A stretch of 64,000 bases of DNA. Origin: Molanna angustata (lineage: Eukaryota > Arthropoda > Insecta > Trichoptera > Molannidae). Position 1 is the stretch's first letter; each line of letters opens with the position of its first letter. The position numbers and the translations under genes were made by a program. The notes beneath the pieces were generated by a model, which was not told the DNA's origin, searched no databases, and saw only the letters and a list, made by a program, of their open reading frames with translations. Positions 11,891 through 22,353 of this stretch are shown piece after piece. The stretch covers positions 10,453,321 through 10,517,320 of the forward strand of contig OY754986.1 of NCBI GenBank assembly GCA_963576475.1. Direction: 5' to 3'.

Positions 11891-11894
11891 ATGG

Positions 11895-11985
11895 AGAACT
11901 AAATATGTCGAAGCAAGATTCAAACCCAAACACCTCATTTGAATGACTAATCCAGGGCACTTACCTCTCTGCCATCAAGTAAGTT
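11895..11985 (-). mobile_element. Possible tRNA-like SINE head (diverged)
   Basis: The minus strand reads TTGATGGCAGAGAGGTAAGT near an A box and GGGTTTGAATCTTG as a B box, about 40 bp apart. This spacing fits a tRNA-derived SINE head. No body could be aligned to other copies. Confidence 0.45.
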
Positions 11986-11989
11986 CTTG

Positions 11990-12612
11990 TTCTTTAACCG
12001 TCCATTTTTATTTATTTATAAAAACGAAAAAAAGTAGTCTGCAAGATTTACACTCTATTTATTTTTCGTATATTCATTTGAGAAGGCAGTAAAACAAATT
12101 GAATTGTAATATTTCGTAGTTGAAACACTAAAGAAAGGATAAATACGAACAAGAAAAACTTAATAAAATAGCTTCGACTAAAGAATCGTGGTACATTATG
12201 ATATATGCCGCAGGGAAACAATTAGTCTAATGGACTGTACATAAAAGCATTATTCCAAGACCGTTTTAGCTTACGGGGTTGCGCATAGCCGATATTACAG
12301 ATAATAACATCACCTCGTTTCCCGGATACCGTAAAAACAACCTCCCATGCTAACCATAATCCATTTACTTCTGATTATTATACGATAGAATAATCAAAGC
12401 AGGAACCAAGAGTACAACTAACAGCACAAGGCCGTGTTGGCAGTTAAGTTAATAAGCAAACGAGTGAAACATCTCGGGATAGGGAAGTATATATACGAAA
12501 CAGGCGAACCATATAAGGAAGACGACGCAGTATCACGTTTGCTTTATGGTATCAACTATTCGTAAAGTACCTACATAAGAAATTCTTGTGTTTGTGTGTA
12601 ATTGCTATAATT
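11990..12612. other. No gene seen
   Basis: No recognised feature. Confidence 0.5.
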
Positions 12613-13310
12613 GACAAAGAACAAAGCACTTGTTTTAGTTCCACTATTATTTTGTAAGACACTAACTTGTTTGTTATTAATTGTGGATTATAATCTTTGT
12701 TAACTAAAATATCCTTTATTCTAGAAACGCAACCGTCATCCGAATTCATTTTGATGACTCGCCCTTTATTTACCTTTTAAAGTCCGCTATAGGATATTCA
12801 ACTACCGAAACACTGTGATCTGTGCAAGACCCTTCACATGGAGACAGAAAGAATAAAACAGTTGTTTTAGATCCACTGTTATTTTGTAAGACACTTACTT
12901 GTTTGTTATTGCTTGTGGATGAGAATCTTTGTTAACTTTAATATCATTTATTCTAGAAACGTAACCGTCATCCGAATTCATTTTGGCGACTCGCCCTTTA
13001 TTTACCTTTTAAGGTCCGCTATAGGATATTCAATTACCGAAACCCTGTGATCTGTCCAAGACCCTTCACACGGAGATAGAAAGAATAAAGCACTTGTTTT
13101 AGTTCCATTGTTATTTTGTAAGACACTAACTTGTTTGTTATTGATTTTGGATGAGAATCTTTGTTAACTAAAATATCATTTATTCTAAAAACGTAACCGT
13201 CATCCAAATTTATTTTGACGACTCGCCCTTTATTTGCCTTTTAAGGTCCACTATAGAATATTCAATTACCGAAACCCTGTGATCTGTTCAAGACCCTTCA
13301 CATGGAGACA
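12613..13310. repeat. 232-bp tandem triplication
   Basis: Three head-to-tail units with a period of 232 bp (TGTTTTAG anchors at 12631, 12863 and 13095). Units share GTAAGACACT, CGTCATCC, ACTCGCCCTTTATTTAC and CAAGACCCTTCACA. Divergence is low to moderate. No reading frame is conserved through all three, so it looks like non-coding local duplication. Confidence 0.9.
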
Positions 13311-14425
13311 AACCGTTGTAGTCGCCATCTTCAGTTGTGAGGCTACGGAGGGAAATGATGGTGATGAAGACAGATGACCGACCAGACTTTAGCAAAATAT
13401 TTTTAATTCCAGATCGATTTAAGTATTCATAGGTTGTTCCAGACTTTGGACTTATCATGCGACATGGAAAAATTAAAATATATCTTCGTCGATTCAACAG
13501 GGCTTCCTCCGCCTCGTGTCAGTCGTCAATACTCGGACCAAACAAAACAAATTTGTGTCTACTAATGCAACGGAGCACACATTCTAGTAGAAATGCATTA
13601 CAAATGTTTTGCTTTCGCCGTCAATGGAATGAAGATTCAATAATACACTTCCAACGGAAACCTCACGTCCTTAATAGAAAGTAAAAAATTAAAGAGACCG
13701 TATGAATTTAGCGCACACAACACAAAGGTTGAAAAATGCGTATTGACACGCGAGGAACTAACATAGCTCCTTCATAAATGAAAAGGTCCGTCGCTATTTC
13801 GGCAGAAACACGCGATAAAAATATTATTTAGTGAATTATTTACGATGTGTTTGTACCGGGGTAGAGTTACAAAATAAAGATTTATTGCCAAAAAGCACAT
13901 TAAGAAATCACAAAGTCACACTCTACTGTACCTAGACTCTTTTTAATTTAATATTTAATACGATGTGCTGAATAAAAAACGGTCCGTGGACGCAGGCAGC
14001 CATGTTTAAGTAAAACAAACGATATTTTTAAAAGGCTATCTGACATTTGAACATATATTTTTAAATTTGGGTGTCGTTTATAAAGTGCTGTCACATTTTA
14101 TGCTTTTATAAAATGTAGCTGCGTCCAACGACCACCTGGGACAAAATACCTTAAATAAAGAAACTGTTACTTGACTCGAAGTTAATGTTTCAATGCTTGG
14201 ATAATATATAAATAAAGAAATATTTCCAGTTAATATCAAATATTTCACGAATCAAAAGAGTCAAAACTATTGAGTATAAACTATTTTAAGCATTTTTTAT
14301 TTTGTTTTCGTGATTTCATTAAATGAAGAAACTCAGAAATAGTACTTATTTTCAATAATTCAAGTTGTCGCTTGAATTTTTAATTCCAATTTGAATTAAC
14401 TGCAAAATAAAATAAAAAACTGCGT
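13311..14425. other. No gene seen
   Basis: No recognised coding sequence or repeat boundaries. Short open frames lack family signatures. Confidence 0.5.
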
Positions 14426-14427
14426 AT

Positions 14428-14757
14428 ACAGGTTGAGAGCTTTTGAGATGTGGTTGCATCGCAGAATACTCAAAAGCCATTGGACAGATCTAGTTACAAA
14501 CTCGAGTCTTAAGTCGAGCTAGAACAACCACAGGCAACTCAGAACAACGCTTCAATTAAAACTGGAGGGTAAAATAGCAGGTCGCCGAGGGAATAGGAAG
14601 GAGACAGATGTCCTGGCTGCGGAATAATAGGGAATGGTCGGGCTTCAGAACAGAGGAGCAGATATTCCGAGCAGCACAGGACAGAGAGGGATTCGCCTGA
14701 GTGATCGCTAATGTAACGAGTTCCTGACATGGCACCAGAAGAAGAAGGAAACCGCAT
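14428..14757 (+). mobile_element. RTE-like LINE, C-terminus of reverse transcriptase (degraded)
   Basis: The + strand reads LRAFEMWLHRRILKSHWTDL, then after a frameshift LRNNREWSGFRTEEQIFRAA and REGFA-VIANV, ending in a GAAGAAGAAGG tail. FEMW-RR-LK--W-D--TN and the NIREWTG...FR-AQ-RE-F--VIANV ending are classic for the C-terminal region of this LINE type. At least one frameshift and two stops. An inverted sister copy is at 60.35-60.80 kb. Confidence 0.82.
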
Positions 14758-14781
14758 TCAATAAATCAAAAGCATAATAAA

Positions 14782-15235
14782 TTCTCACGCCTTCTGAAAA
14801 AATAAGAGCATCTAACAATATAATGTATGTGCGTGCATGTACCAGTATACTTGAAGCAAGTGTCACACTAAAAAAATATTGAATTATTAAATATATTTCA
14901 ATAATTATATTTTTCATAGAAAATTATCAAAATCACATCTGTCAGAAAAGCGTACTTTTTGCACGCAAACATTTGTTTACGTAGAAGTTAAAAAAACGTA
15001 TTTATACGAAATAATATTTTTTCAAGTATAATTAAGCGTTTTAGCGAAAAACATGGTGATTATTTTGTATGAAAATAATGTTTAACCTATTTTTAAAGTA
15101 AGCGTTTTGTACATACAATACCACCATTTTGATTGTAAATCCATACAATATTTGATTTTCCTTCGGAATGAAAACATTCTTGACAAAAAAAAACAGTGAA
15201 ATAAATGAAATTATGAATTAATAAAATGATTATTC
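14782..15235. repeat. Interspersed repeat of about 450 bp (first of an inverted pair)
   Basis: Aligns in reverse complement with 57520-57995: shared blocks include TCACGCCTTCTGAAAAA, GTACCAGTATAC, GCGTACTTTTTGCACGC and TAAGCGTTTTGTACA. There is no coding capacity. The 14.78-kb edge is sharp and sits 24 bp after the LINE tail. The class is unknown. Confidence 0.8.
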
Positions 15236-15239
15236 TTCT

Positions 15240-15530
15240 TACGCCCTAAAGTGGTTAGGCCACATAGAAAGAATGAGTGATGACCGTCTGACAAAAAAAG
15301 TATACAAGTCTGATAAAAGAGGAACGAAAAGTAGAGGTCGGCCAAGAAAAAGTTGGCACGATCACATAAATGGGATTTTAAAAGATGGTGATGTTAGAAG
15401 TAAGAATAATAGAAGAGCGTATATGAGACGATGCATGGACGTGAATGAAGCGAGAAATGTATGTCAAGAAAGAGGAGTCTGGCGTTCGGTTCTCTCTGAC
15501 TACCCCAAATAGGGAAATGGCGTGATGGTA
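15240..15530 (+). mobile_element. LINE 3' end, NVCQ-type
   Basis: Open from 15247 to 15512: LKWLGHIERMSDDRLTKKVY, GRPRKSWHDHINGILKDGDV, NNRRAYMRRCMDVNEARNVC and an ending WRSVLSDYPK. GH-ERM---RLTK-IY, RGRPRK-WHDH--ILK and RR-M-V-EA-NVCQ-R--WRSVLS-YP define this RNase-H-less LINE tail, seen five more times in the window. The frame is intact but 5'-truncated. The precise clade is uncertain. Confidence 0.85.
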
Positions 15531-15540
15531 TGGTGGATTA

Positions 15541-15605
15541 TTCTTTTCTTTTGTGTAGACCTTTGGGTCAGTTTTTATAAAAAAAACTATTTCCAGTTTA
15601 TTCTT
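15541..15605 (-). repeat. Orphan unit of the 56-57 kb satellite
   Basis: The minus strand reads GGAAATAGTTTTTTTTATAA, AAACTGACCCAAAGGTCTAC and ACAAAAGAA, which is one unit of the degenerate array at 56050-57225. It sits between the LINE stop codon and the 21-bp array, so it may be part of a LINE 3' UTR or an independent capture. Confidence 0.8.
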
Positions 15606-15615
15606 CTTTTTTACA

Positions 15616-15950
15616 GTTGCATTGGCAACAATGACAGTTGCTGTGGCTAAAAAGACAGTTGCTATGGCAAGAATGACAATAACAGTTGCTATGGCAACAA
15701 TGACAGTTTCCATGGCAACAATGACAGTTGCTATGGCAACAGTGACTGTTGCTATAGTAGCAATGACAGTTGCTATGGCAATAATGACTGTTGCCATGGT
15801 AACAATGACAGTTGCTATGGCAACAATGACTGTTGCTATGGCAACATGATAGTTTCCATGGCAACAATGACAGTTACTATGGCAACAATGACAGTTGCCA
15901 TGGCAACAATGACAGTTGCCATGGCAACAATGACAAGAATGATAGTTGAA
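15616..15950. repeat. 21-bp minisatellite of X-box (RFX-type) motifs
   Basis: About 15 units, mostly at an exact 21-bp step (starts at 15685, 15706, 15727, 15748, 15769, 15790, 15811, 15832, then 15852, 15873, 15894, 15915). The unit core GTTGCYATGGCAAC is a palindrome that matches the established RFX/DAF-19 X-box consensus (GTTNCCATNGNAAC). Exact GTTGCCATGGCAAC occurs at 15894 and 15915. The spacer is AATGACA. Seven-residue periodic peptides on both strands are a by-product of the 21-bp period. Regulatory activity is inference only. Confidence 0.88.
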
Positions 15951-16734
15951 CAAATCGACAGTTAAACATCATGTAAAACTATGGATAGCATTAATATTTT
16001 CGATAGTAAGTTTGTGGTGTATTATACAATGAGATCACATAGTACCTAATTAAGAATATAAATGAGACAATCATTAATTCAATGATATCTCAGTTTATTT
16101 CAATACACAATTATTCCATATTTTAAATCTTTATATATCAAAATGAATGTTTGTATATTTGTATGTACTTTTGTATGTGGCTGATGAACTCCAATTACCA
16201 TCCACCCGATTGCGATGAAACTTAGGGGATTTGTTTAGCGCACACCGGAGAACGTTATTGCATAATTATTTTTTAAACTAATTATTTTTTTATTTTTTTT
16301 TAATAAAAAATATATTTATTAGATAAACCAACACAATTTTATTTGAAAAGGATATGATTAGTATTGGAATGAAATATGGTATAGGAAATTTGTTCAGCGC
16401 GCATACGATAAGGTTTTAGAATTTAAATTTAATTATTTATTTGATATCTCACACAATAATATACGTAAAATGATCTATTTGGAATTTTAATTAAATTTTA
16501 GCGATTTGTTCAGCGCATAACAGAAAAAGTTTTTGAAGTTGATCTTGTTTATTTAAGTATTCACACAACTTTTTTGAAAAATGTCTTGGTATTGCAATAA
16601 AATTTCGGGGATTTGTTTATTTAGTAATAATTTATTTATTTATTTACTAAGTAAAAAAATCTTTTTTCAACCAATATAAATAAATGAAAAAATAAATAAA
16701 TAAATACTTAATCTATATCTATATGTATATAAAA

Positions 16735-16921
16735 AGGGACGGAAGTGACTGAACAGGGACGGAAGGGACTGTAGGGACGGAAGGGACTGTAGGGACGGAA
16801 GGGACTGAAGGGACGGAAGGGACTGTAGGGACGGAAGGGACTGTAGGGACGGAAGGGACTGTAGGGACGGAAGGGACTGTAGGGACGGAAGGGAATGTAG
16901 GGACGGAAGGGAATGAAAAGA
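16735..16921. repeat. 18-bp minisatellite inside the Helitron
   Basis: About ten units of AGGGACGGAAGGGACTGT, with minor variants (ACTGAA, AATGTA). It is strongly purine-skewed. Because the period is a multiple of three, the minus strand stays open with six-residue repeats (SLPSLQ or FRPYSP), which is a compositional artefact. Confidence 0.9.
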
Positions 16922-17028
16922 CGCAATAAGAGTAGAGCCGTATAAATAAATAAATAAATTATAATTTAAGATTCGAGATTTTAGCAAAATAAAAGAAAAT
17001 ATACAGTTAAACCAATTTTATATAAGTA

Positions 17029-17211
17029 CACTGAAAAAAAATGTTAAAATTAACCGAAGTATAGTGACTAAAAAACACTTTGTGCTACTAAATATTTTGT
17101 GCGCTTAACCAAACAGTACAGTCATAAATAGATTAACTTTTATTACTGATAACAAATGTTTGGCTAAAAACGCAGATAGCCAGTTCGGTGGTCACAATTT
17201 TTTTTTCAGTG
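17029..17211. mobile_element. 183-bp MITE, TA target duplication
   Basis: Ends CACTGAAAAAAAATG and ATTTTTTTTTCAGTG are inverted copies, flanked by TA on both sides (17027-17028 and 17212-17213). This is the Tc1/mariner-type target. Internal AACCGAAGTATAGTGAC and GCCAGTTCGGTGGTCAC are a second, imperfect inverted pair. Related copies are at 40959-41147 and, partly, 21468-21515. Confidence 0.85.
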
Positions 17212-17263
17212 TACTTAGAGATATATAATTACAGGCTGGACAACGTCTGCCGGGTTTTACTAG

Positions 17264-18212
17264 TATATTATATTAAAGAAATATATTTACCTATAAATGG
17301 ACGGAAGAACATATTTGAGAGTCTTACCTGAAACAAAAAAAAAACAATATAAGATCATGAGAACTGAATGAGGTATGGTATACTTTTTATAATTCATCAA
17401 ACGTTCATTATTCATGTTTTCAATGCGTCCAAACAATCTTAATGTACATATTATATTATAATGATAATAATAAACAATTTCAGACATCCTCTATTACAAG
17501 TGGAGAGTATAGCTAAATTTCTTTAAATTAATCTCGGTTTTGTAGGCAATCGAACACGCGACACCGGCACAAAGGTCAAACAATTTACCAATATACTTAA
17601 CCATCATATTATTATTTTCAAAATGTTTTTCGTCAGTCTTTATAGTTAATACCCTCATTTGTTATCACGTGACATGTTTTACTAACTACGCATATTGTAA
17701 ATGATTTCTCGCAATGCGCAATACGCATATTGATTAAACAGTGTTCCTTTTTTTTTAATATTCGTTTCCCATGATAGGTATATTATGTTTGTGTGAAAAG
17801 TTACATTTATTTGTCTAAGTATATTTGTATGTGTTTGTTTGTCAGCTAACATGTACATAATAAATACAGGTAAATATTTTCATATTTCACATATGGATCA
17901 TATTTTCTCATTAACGTCTCGTAAAACCAAAGATTTGTACACTTCATAGTTGTAACTAAAAATTACACGTATTTTAAAAATGTTCACAAGGAGAGAGTCT
18001 TCACAACGAGAATGGCTTTCCAAGGAGAAGGAAGGTTTCACAAGGAAAAAGTATTCACAATAATACACAAGAAAAAATACTAAAAATGGATAAAATTAAG
18101 TAGAGAAACATCGCAAGAAGAAAAGCTTTTCAAGGATCACAAGAAAAAAGTATTCGTAGCTAACAAAAAACGCAAAAACATTTTCGCTTATTTTATTTTA
18201 TGTTTATTTATT
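17264..18212. other. No gene; one weak tRNA-like segment
   Basis: A segment at about 17545-17610 has antisense B-box-like (GGCAATCGAACACGCGACAC) character and may be a very old SINE. 17985-18160 is an A/G-rich loose repeat of CACAAGGA-like words. Nothing else was found. Confidence 0.4.
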
Positions 18213-18214
18213 TA

Positions 18215-18605
18215 TTTATTTTATTTATTTATTTAAACACTTTATTGTACATTACTTAATAGCTAGTACAAATGGCGGACTTATTGCCTAATGGCAATTT
18301 CTTTCAGACAACCATCTGTGACAGCTATGAGACAAAATGGTACATGTACAAAAAAGAAAATATATATAAAACCATAAACATATTACATTTAAACACAATA
18401 AAGTAAGAAGAATATAAATATGTACATCAATGAAAATTAAACAAATCATAGATAAGACCTGTTACAACACTATGGGAGGGAAGGGAAAAAAAGGAGAGGA
18501 GATATGACTAACTACAAGAATAGGGAAATAAATGGGAAGTATGTAGGTTAAGAAATGGAAAGTATGAGCGCGCGTTTTAATCTAGTTTTGAAGGTACCTA
18601 TGTTA
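18215..18605 (-). mobile_element. LINE 3' tail, antisense copy of the 46.9-47.3 kb LINE
   Basis: Reverse complement of 46930-47320 nearly base for base: AACACTTTATTGTACATTAC, CAATTTCTTTCAGACAACC and GCGCGCGTTTTAATCTAG. It contains the last codons of the reverse transcriptase plus the 3' UTR and an (AAAT)n tail at the left. The close match implies recent activity. Confidence 0.88.
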
Positions 18606-18836
18606 TAACGTCTCAACAGCTATTTTATACATTAACTAAAAACATCGCCCTTGAGGTGAGATATTCACAAAAACGGCGCTTTATAAATTATCCAAATTTA
18701 TTATTTATTAAAGCCAATTAAAGAGATGTGTAATTTTTTCAGTATGGTAATGTTTTATTTGTTCTTTGATCACTGTACTTTTAAACATTGCTTAATTTAA
18801 ATAATATCTATGAAATAAATATTTACTATACATATC

Positions 18837-19190
18837 AATTATTTTTATTTATTTTATTTTATTGATTTACAGAATCAACAGTTTACATTATAAATTTACG
18901 TAGCTATGTTATATGAATCAAGTTATAAACCTTTAAAAGGTTCTTTTTATTTAAGTAATTGAATTTAAACTAAGTAATATATTTAACAATAATTTTTTTT
19001 AAACATAAGTGAGTACTTTAAAACATACCTACAATTTAAGAAGAGTAGGTATATTATCTAAAGATTAGTCATCCGTACCCGCACCCAAAACGAGCAGATA
19101 ACTTCAATACTGTCCGACCAAGTCAATATTGTGTTCACTGCAATCAGTATTTACAGCTCAACGCCTATGTAGGTACCTAATTAATAATAT
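18837..19190 (-). repeat. Left arm of a dispersed inverted repeat
   Basis: Matches 21130-21450 in reverse complement: AACCTTTAAAAGGTTC, ACAGTTTACA, CAATATTGTGTTCACTGC and GATTAGTCATCCGTACCC. The end carrying AATCAATAAAATAA (in the other orientation) looks like a retrotransposon 3' tail. The pair could be two independent insertions in opposite directions. Confidence 0.7.
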
Positions 19191-19289
19191 TGTTACAAGT
19201 ATGCACCACAAACCAACTGTAGGAGACAAAACAAAACAATGTCATGTAACAGTGTGAGAGGTCTATGCACATTTTTAATAATCTTATAT

Positions 19290-19489
19290 ACATATTTTTT
19301 AATTATTAATAGATAAAGCAAAAATATTGATCTTCATATCTGATATTCAATATCTGCTTAGTTACCCCATATTCAACGTCAAAATACAAATCAAATAAAT
19401 AAAAATATGATTTTTTTATGTGTAGGTAAATTAATAAACCAAATGTTTATCTTCATATTGATTCAATATCCGTTCAATTATCCCACCTG
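19290..19489. repeat. Diverged units of the 92-96 bp array
   Basis: ATTCAATATCTGCTTAGTTA, CCCCATATTCAACGTCAAAA and AATAAATAAAAATATGATTT are the same words as in the tandem array at 20270-20640. The array is split by the LINE at 19490-19960. Confidence 0.7.
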
Positions 19490-19960
19490 ACATCAGAAGT
19501 AAGGCGAAGGCTGATGTGGAAAGACACAAACAGATCCATGACCCTAGACACCCCCTTCAGAACCACCAGATAGATGGCTGCACCGAGACTGCGGTCGAGA
19601 AAGAACTTTCTTATATCTGAACCTCCACAAAACGGTACAGAGAGAGTCTATAGAGGCAACAACTCTGCAGCAGACTCTGGATGGCACCATCTAAAGATGT
19701 GAACTTCGCGTTTGGTCTGAACTTTCCAACATGGAGGACCCTTAACAGACTGAGAGTGGGGGTGACTAGATGTAAAAAGTACCAGCAGAAGTGGGGATTT
19801 CTGGAAGGACCCATCTACTAATATGCCCACGAATGAAGACGACATGCAGCACAAGTGATCTAATAACAGTGAAGGACAAGGCGATCACCGCCTACTGGAG
19901 AGGCAAGTCTAAAGTCCGGACTCGCAAAGTAAGTATCCCACATTCAACGTCAATATATCA
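19490..19960 (+). mobile_element. LINE fragment, C-terminal region (degraded)
   Basis: The + strand includes FAFGLNFPTWRTLNRLRVGV then TRCKKYQQKWGFLEG, and further on ITVKDKAITAYWRGK. The order TW-TLNR-R-GV-RC...KW and a later KA-TAA-YW-G matches the LINE at 33.87-34.19 kb, whose zinc-knuckle (CECGEEQYAAHLLACP) is broken here. Several frameshifts and stops. Confidence 0.7.
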
Positions 19961-20154
19961 TATTTTATTATTACCTTAGCGCTTTTCGACCCATTTCTAT
20001 CGGGGCACACTTTGACCATTATCCTGGAATTGGCTAGTCTGGTTATAACATTGAAACGATCTGACCTTCGTAACCCTTAGAAAGGGGGACCAGACAAACT
20101 GGAGCATGGCTACATATAGCTAGTAATATAAATCCGCACATAGATTTTTTGAAA

Positions 20155-20242
20155 ATCCAGAGGTGCGTGCCCCGCCCAGATTCGAACCGTCGACTCACGC
20201 ATGTGAAGCGACGACCTTATCGCTGGCCTATCGCCGCTTATA
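20155..20242 (-). mobile_element. tRNA-derived SINE head, family 3
   Basis: The minus strand reads GCGATAGGCCAGCGATAAGG (A-box region), GACGGTTCGAATCTGGGC (B box) and GGGGCACGCACCTCTGG. The head differs from families 1 and 2. 19981-20154 may be its body but has no second copy here to compare. Confidence 0.65.
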
Positions 20243-20269
20243 TCATATAAAAAAATAAAAAAATTAAGA

Positions 20270-20640
20270 ATTTCTGTATTACAAATATTTATTTATCTTG
20301 TTATCTAACTCAATATCCGCTCAATTACTCCATATGCAACGGTCAAAATATCAACTAAATAAATAAAAATATGATTTTCTATAGTACAAATCATGTTTTA
20401 TTCAATATCCGCTCAATTACCTACTCCATATGCAACGGTCAGAATATCAGCAAAATAAATAAAAATATGATTTTCTATATTACAAATCATGTTTTATTCA
20501 ATATCCGCTGGATTACTCCATATGCAACGATCAAAATATCAGCTAAATAAATAAAAATACGATTTTCTATATTACAAATCATATTTTATTCAATATCCGC
20601 TGAATTACCCTATCTTCAAAAGTCAAAATATCAAACGAAC
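20270..20640. repeat. Tandem array, period 92-96 bp, about four units
   Basis: CAATATCCGCT anchors fall at 20311, 20403, 20499 and 20591. Each unit carries CCATATGCAACG, AAAATATCA and AAATAAATAAAAATA. Two more diverged units lie left of the LINE at 19490, so the LINE entered an older array. Confidence 0.88.
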
Positions 20641-21129
20641 GGACCGTTTGACGACGAAACGAAAGATAACTACCCAAAGGCCCCAATCAATTATCCCTGA
20701 GATAACAATATCCGTAGCAGTCAATAGAGAAATCCTGAGACAGAATTGAGTTATAAGTATACCTATAGATATCTGATCAGTCCATTTCATAGTGCGGTGT
20801 GGTAAAGGGGGATGTCAGAAGGAGTGGGAGTATCCAAATATGACAAAGGTTCTTAAAGCCTGCGGACATTCAAAGGTGATCTTAAATACCAAATCATTTT
20901 ACAGAAGTCGCACATGGGTAATAGCCCTGAGTCATATACGTCCAATCGATCAACAGCACACGTGGACAAGTGGAAATTCGACGATATAAAGTATAACGAC
21001 AAAGTTATAATGGAAAATCGAGTAGGTGTTGACTAACACTTATATCTCCATGACATAAAAACTTTAATATTCATTTGTATATTTTCGAAAATGGGCAACT
21101 ATATATAATAAATAAGAATAACATAAGTA
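20641..21129. other. No gene seen
   Basis: No recognised feature. Confidence 0.5.
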
Positions 21130-21450
21130 ATTTACTGTAACTTAATCTGCCCATCTTTGATTACTGTATATTATACTGACTAGTGAACACAATACTGACT
21201 GGTAGGTCAGTATTAGCTCGTTTTTGTTGCGGATGCGGATGGCTAAATAGTTAATATAAGTACCTAATATTTTCTTTTTTATATTTTAATATACCTGTGT
21301 TGAAAAAAAAATTGCATTTGTTAAATAATTAACGTACTTTGTTTAAACTATTTAAAAGAACCTTTAAAAGGTTTATAACCTGTTAATATTATTATACCTA
21401 TTGTAAATTCATATTGTAAACTGTTGTTTCTATAAAATCAATAAAATAAT
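21130..21450 (+). repeat. Right arm of the dispersed inverted repeat
   Basis: Partner of 18837-19190. It ends GTAAACTGTTGTTTCTATAA then AATCAATAAAATAATA, which has the look of a polyadenylation-type tail. Confidence 0.7.
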
Positions 21451-21467
21451 ATAAAATAGTAACAAAA

Positions 21468-21515
21468 TTTCATGTTAAAATTAACCGAACTATAGTGACT
21501 ACAAAACATATTGTC
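21468..21515. mobile_element. Fragment of the CACTG MITE
   Basis: TTCATGTTAAAATTAACCG and AACTATAGTGACTACAAAAC match the left part of the MITEs at 17029 and 40959. The right end is absent. Confidence 0.65.
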
Positions 21516-22353
21516 CATTTATCCACGGTTGCCCGTTTATTTAGACGTTTTCGTACTCTGAAACGAAAAAGAATAGGATATATTTTATCCTTAAATCATT
21601 ATAAATTTTCCATCAGTTTCCTCTTATAAAAAGATTTTTTTTTAACTAAAGCCAAAGCTGTACATTCTAGTGCCATTTAAATCGAAAATCTAAATATTTA
21701 ATCGAACAAAACGTCAAACTGTAATTTAAACAACACGCTTTGACGGCTTGTTATGATTTCAATACACTTTCCAATCGAGCATTCCAATGATGTGCGTTCT
21801 GAATTACCACCAGTCGAAAATGACGATCACCGCCATTTTGAATTGTGGTAATGTCAAAAGTTAATCGGTATCTGTCGTTTCAGAAATACAGCTATTATGT
21901 ATAAAAGGATAAATAAATAAAAAAATCCTTGGAAGCACTTTTATGGAGTATTTTCTATTTCATACATTATTTTCTCATTAGCGGATACTCACAGTAGAGG
22001 GACGTCTGACGTGATGTCATTTCTTTTCTTATTCGTCCAACCAATATAAGGACCGTTATTTTATATTTAAAAAGACCTAAAGTGAGGTCGGTCTGTGAAG
22101 AAAAACAACTCATCCGGTCGAGGGTGGGGCTTTAACAACACAGATGATTAATGATTGATGATTGACGAAAGACCACACCTCAGTCGACGGAGCAAGAGAG
22201 GTCATCATCAAATCCATTTGTTGAGTACAAATTTCAACTCCGAGTATTTCCAATACCCTTTTCAAAGTAGTGCCAACTATTTATAGTAAAGGTGTAAAAA
22301 ATTGACACATTAAAATAGCAATTTTCGCATCGCTTTGCGCCTATTATTCTCCC
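21516..22353. other. No gene seen
   Basis: Only a short inverted word pair near 21805-21853 (ATTACCAC...GTGGTAAT) and a near-repeat of GATGATTGATGATTGA at 22143-22165. Confidence 0.5.

Larger units (their letters stand above)
16128..17263 (+). mobile_element. Non-autonomous Helitron with canonical ends
   Basis: 5' end TCTTTATATATCAAAATG preceded by A (16127). 3' end GGACAACGTCTGCCGGG then TTTTACTAG followed by T (17264). This gives 5'-TC...CTAG-3' at an A^T site, as for known insect Helitrons. Near the 5' end the phrase GATTGCGATGAAACTTAGG and three diverged repeats of GATTTGTTCAGCGC occur. It carries an 18-bp minisatellite and a MITE insertion. There is no Rep/helicase. Confidence 0.82.

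Noticed and set aside
15378..15953. 191-codon minus-strand frame with Cys/His-rich repeats that looks like a metal-binding protein
   Set aside because: The repeat comes from the 21-bp X-box array (multiple of three), and the frame runs antisense through a LINE end. The opposite strand is equally open.
16667..16987. Minus-strand frame with SLPSLQ repeats
   Set aside because: By-product of the 18-bp purine-rich minisatellite within a Helitron.
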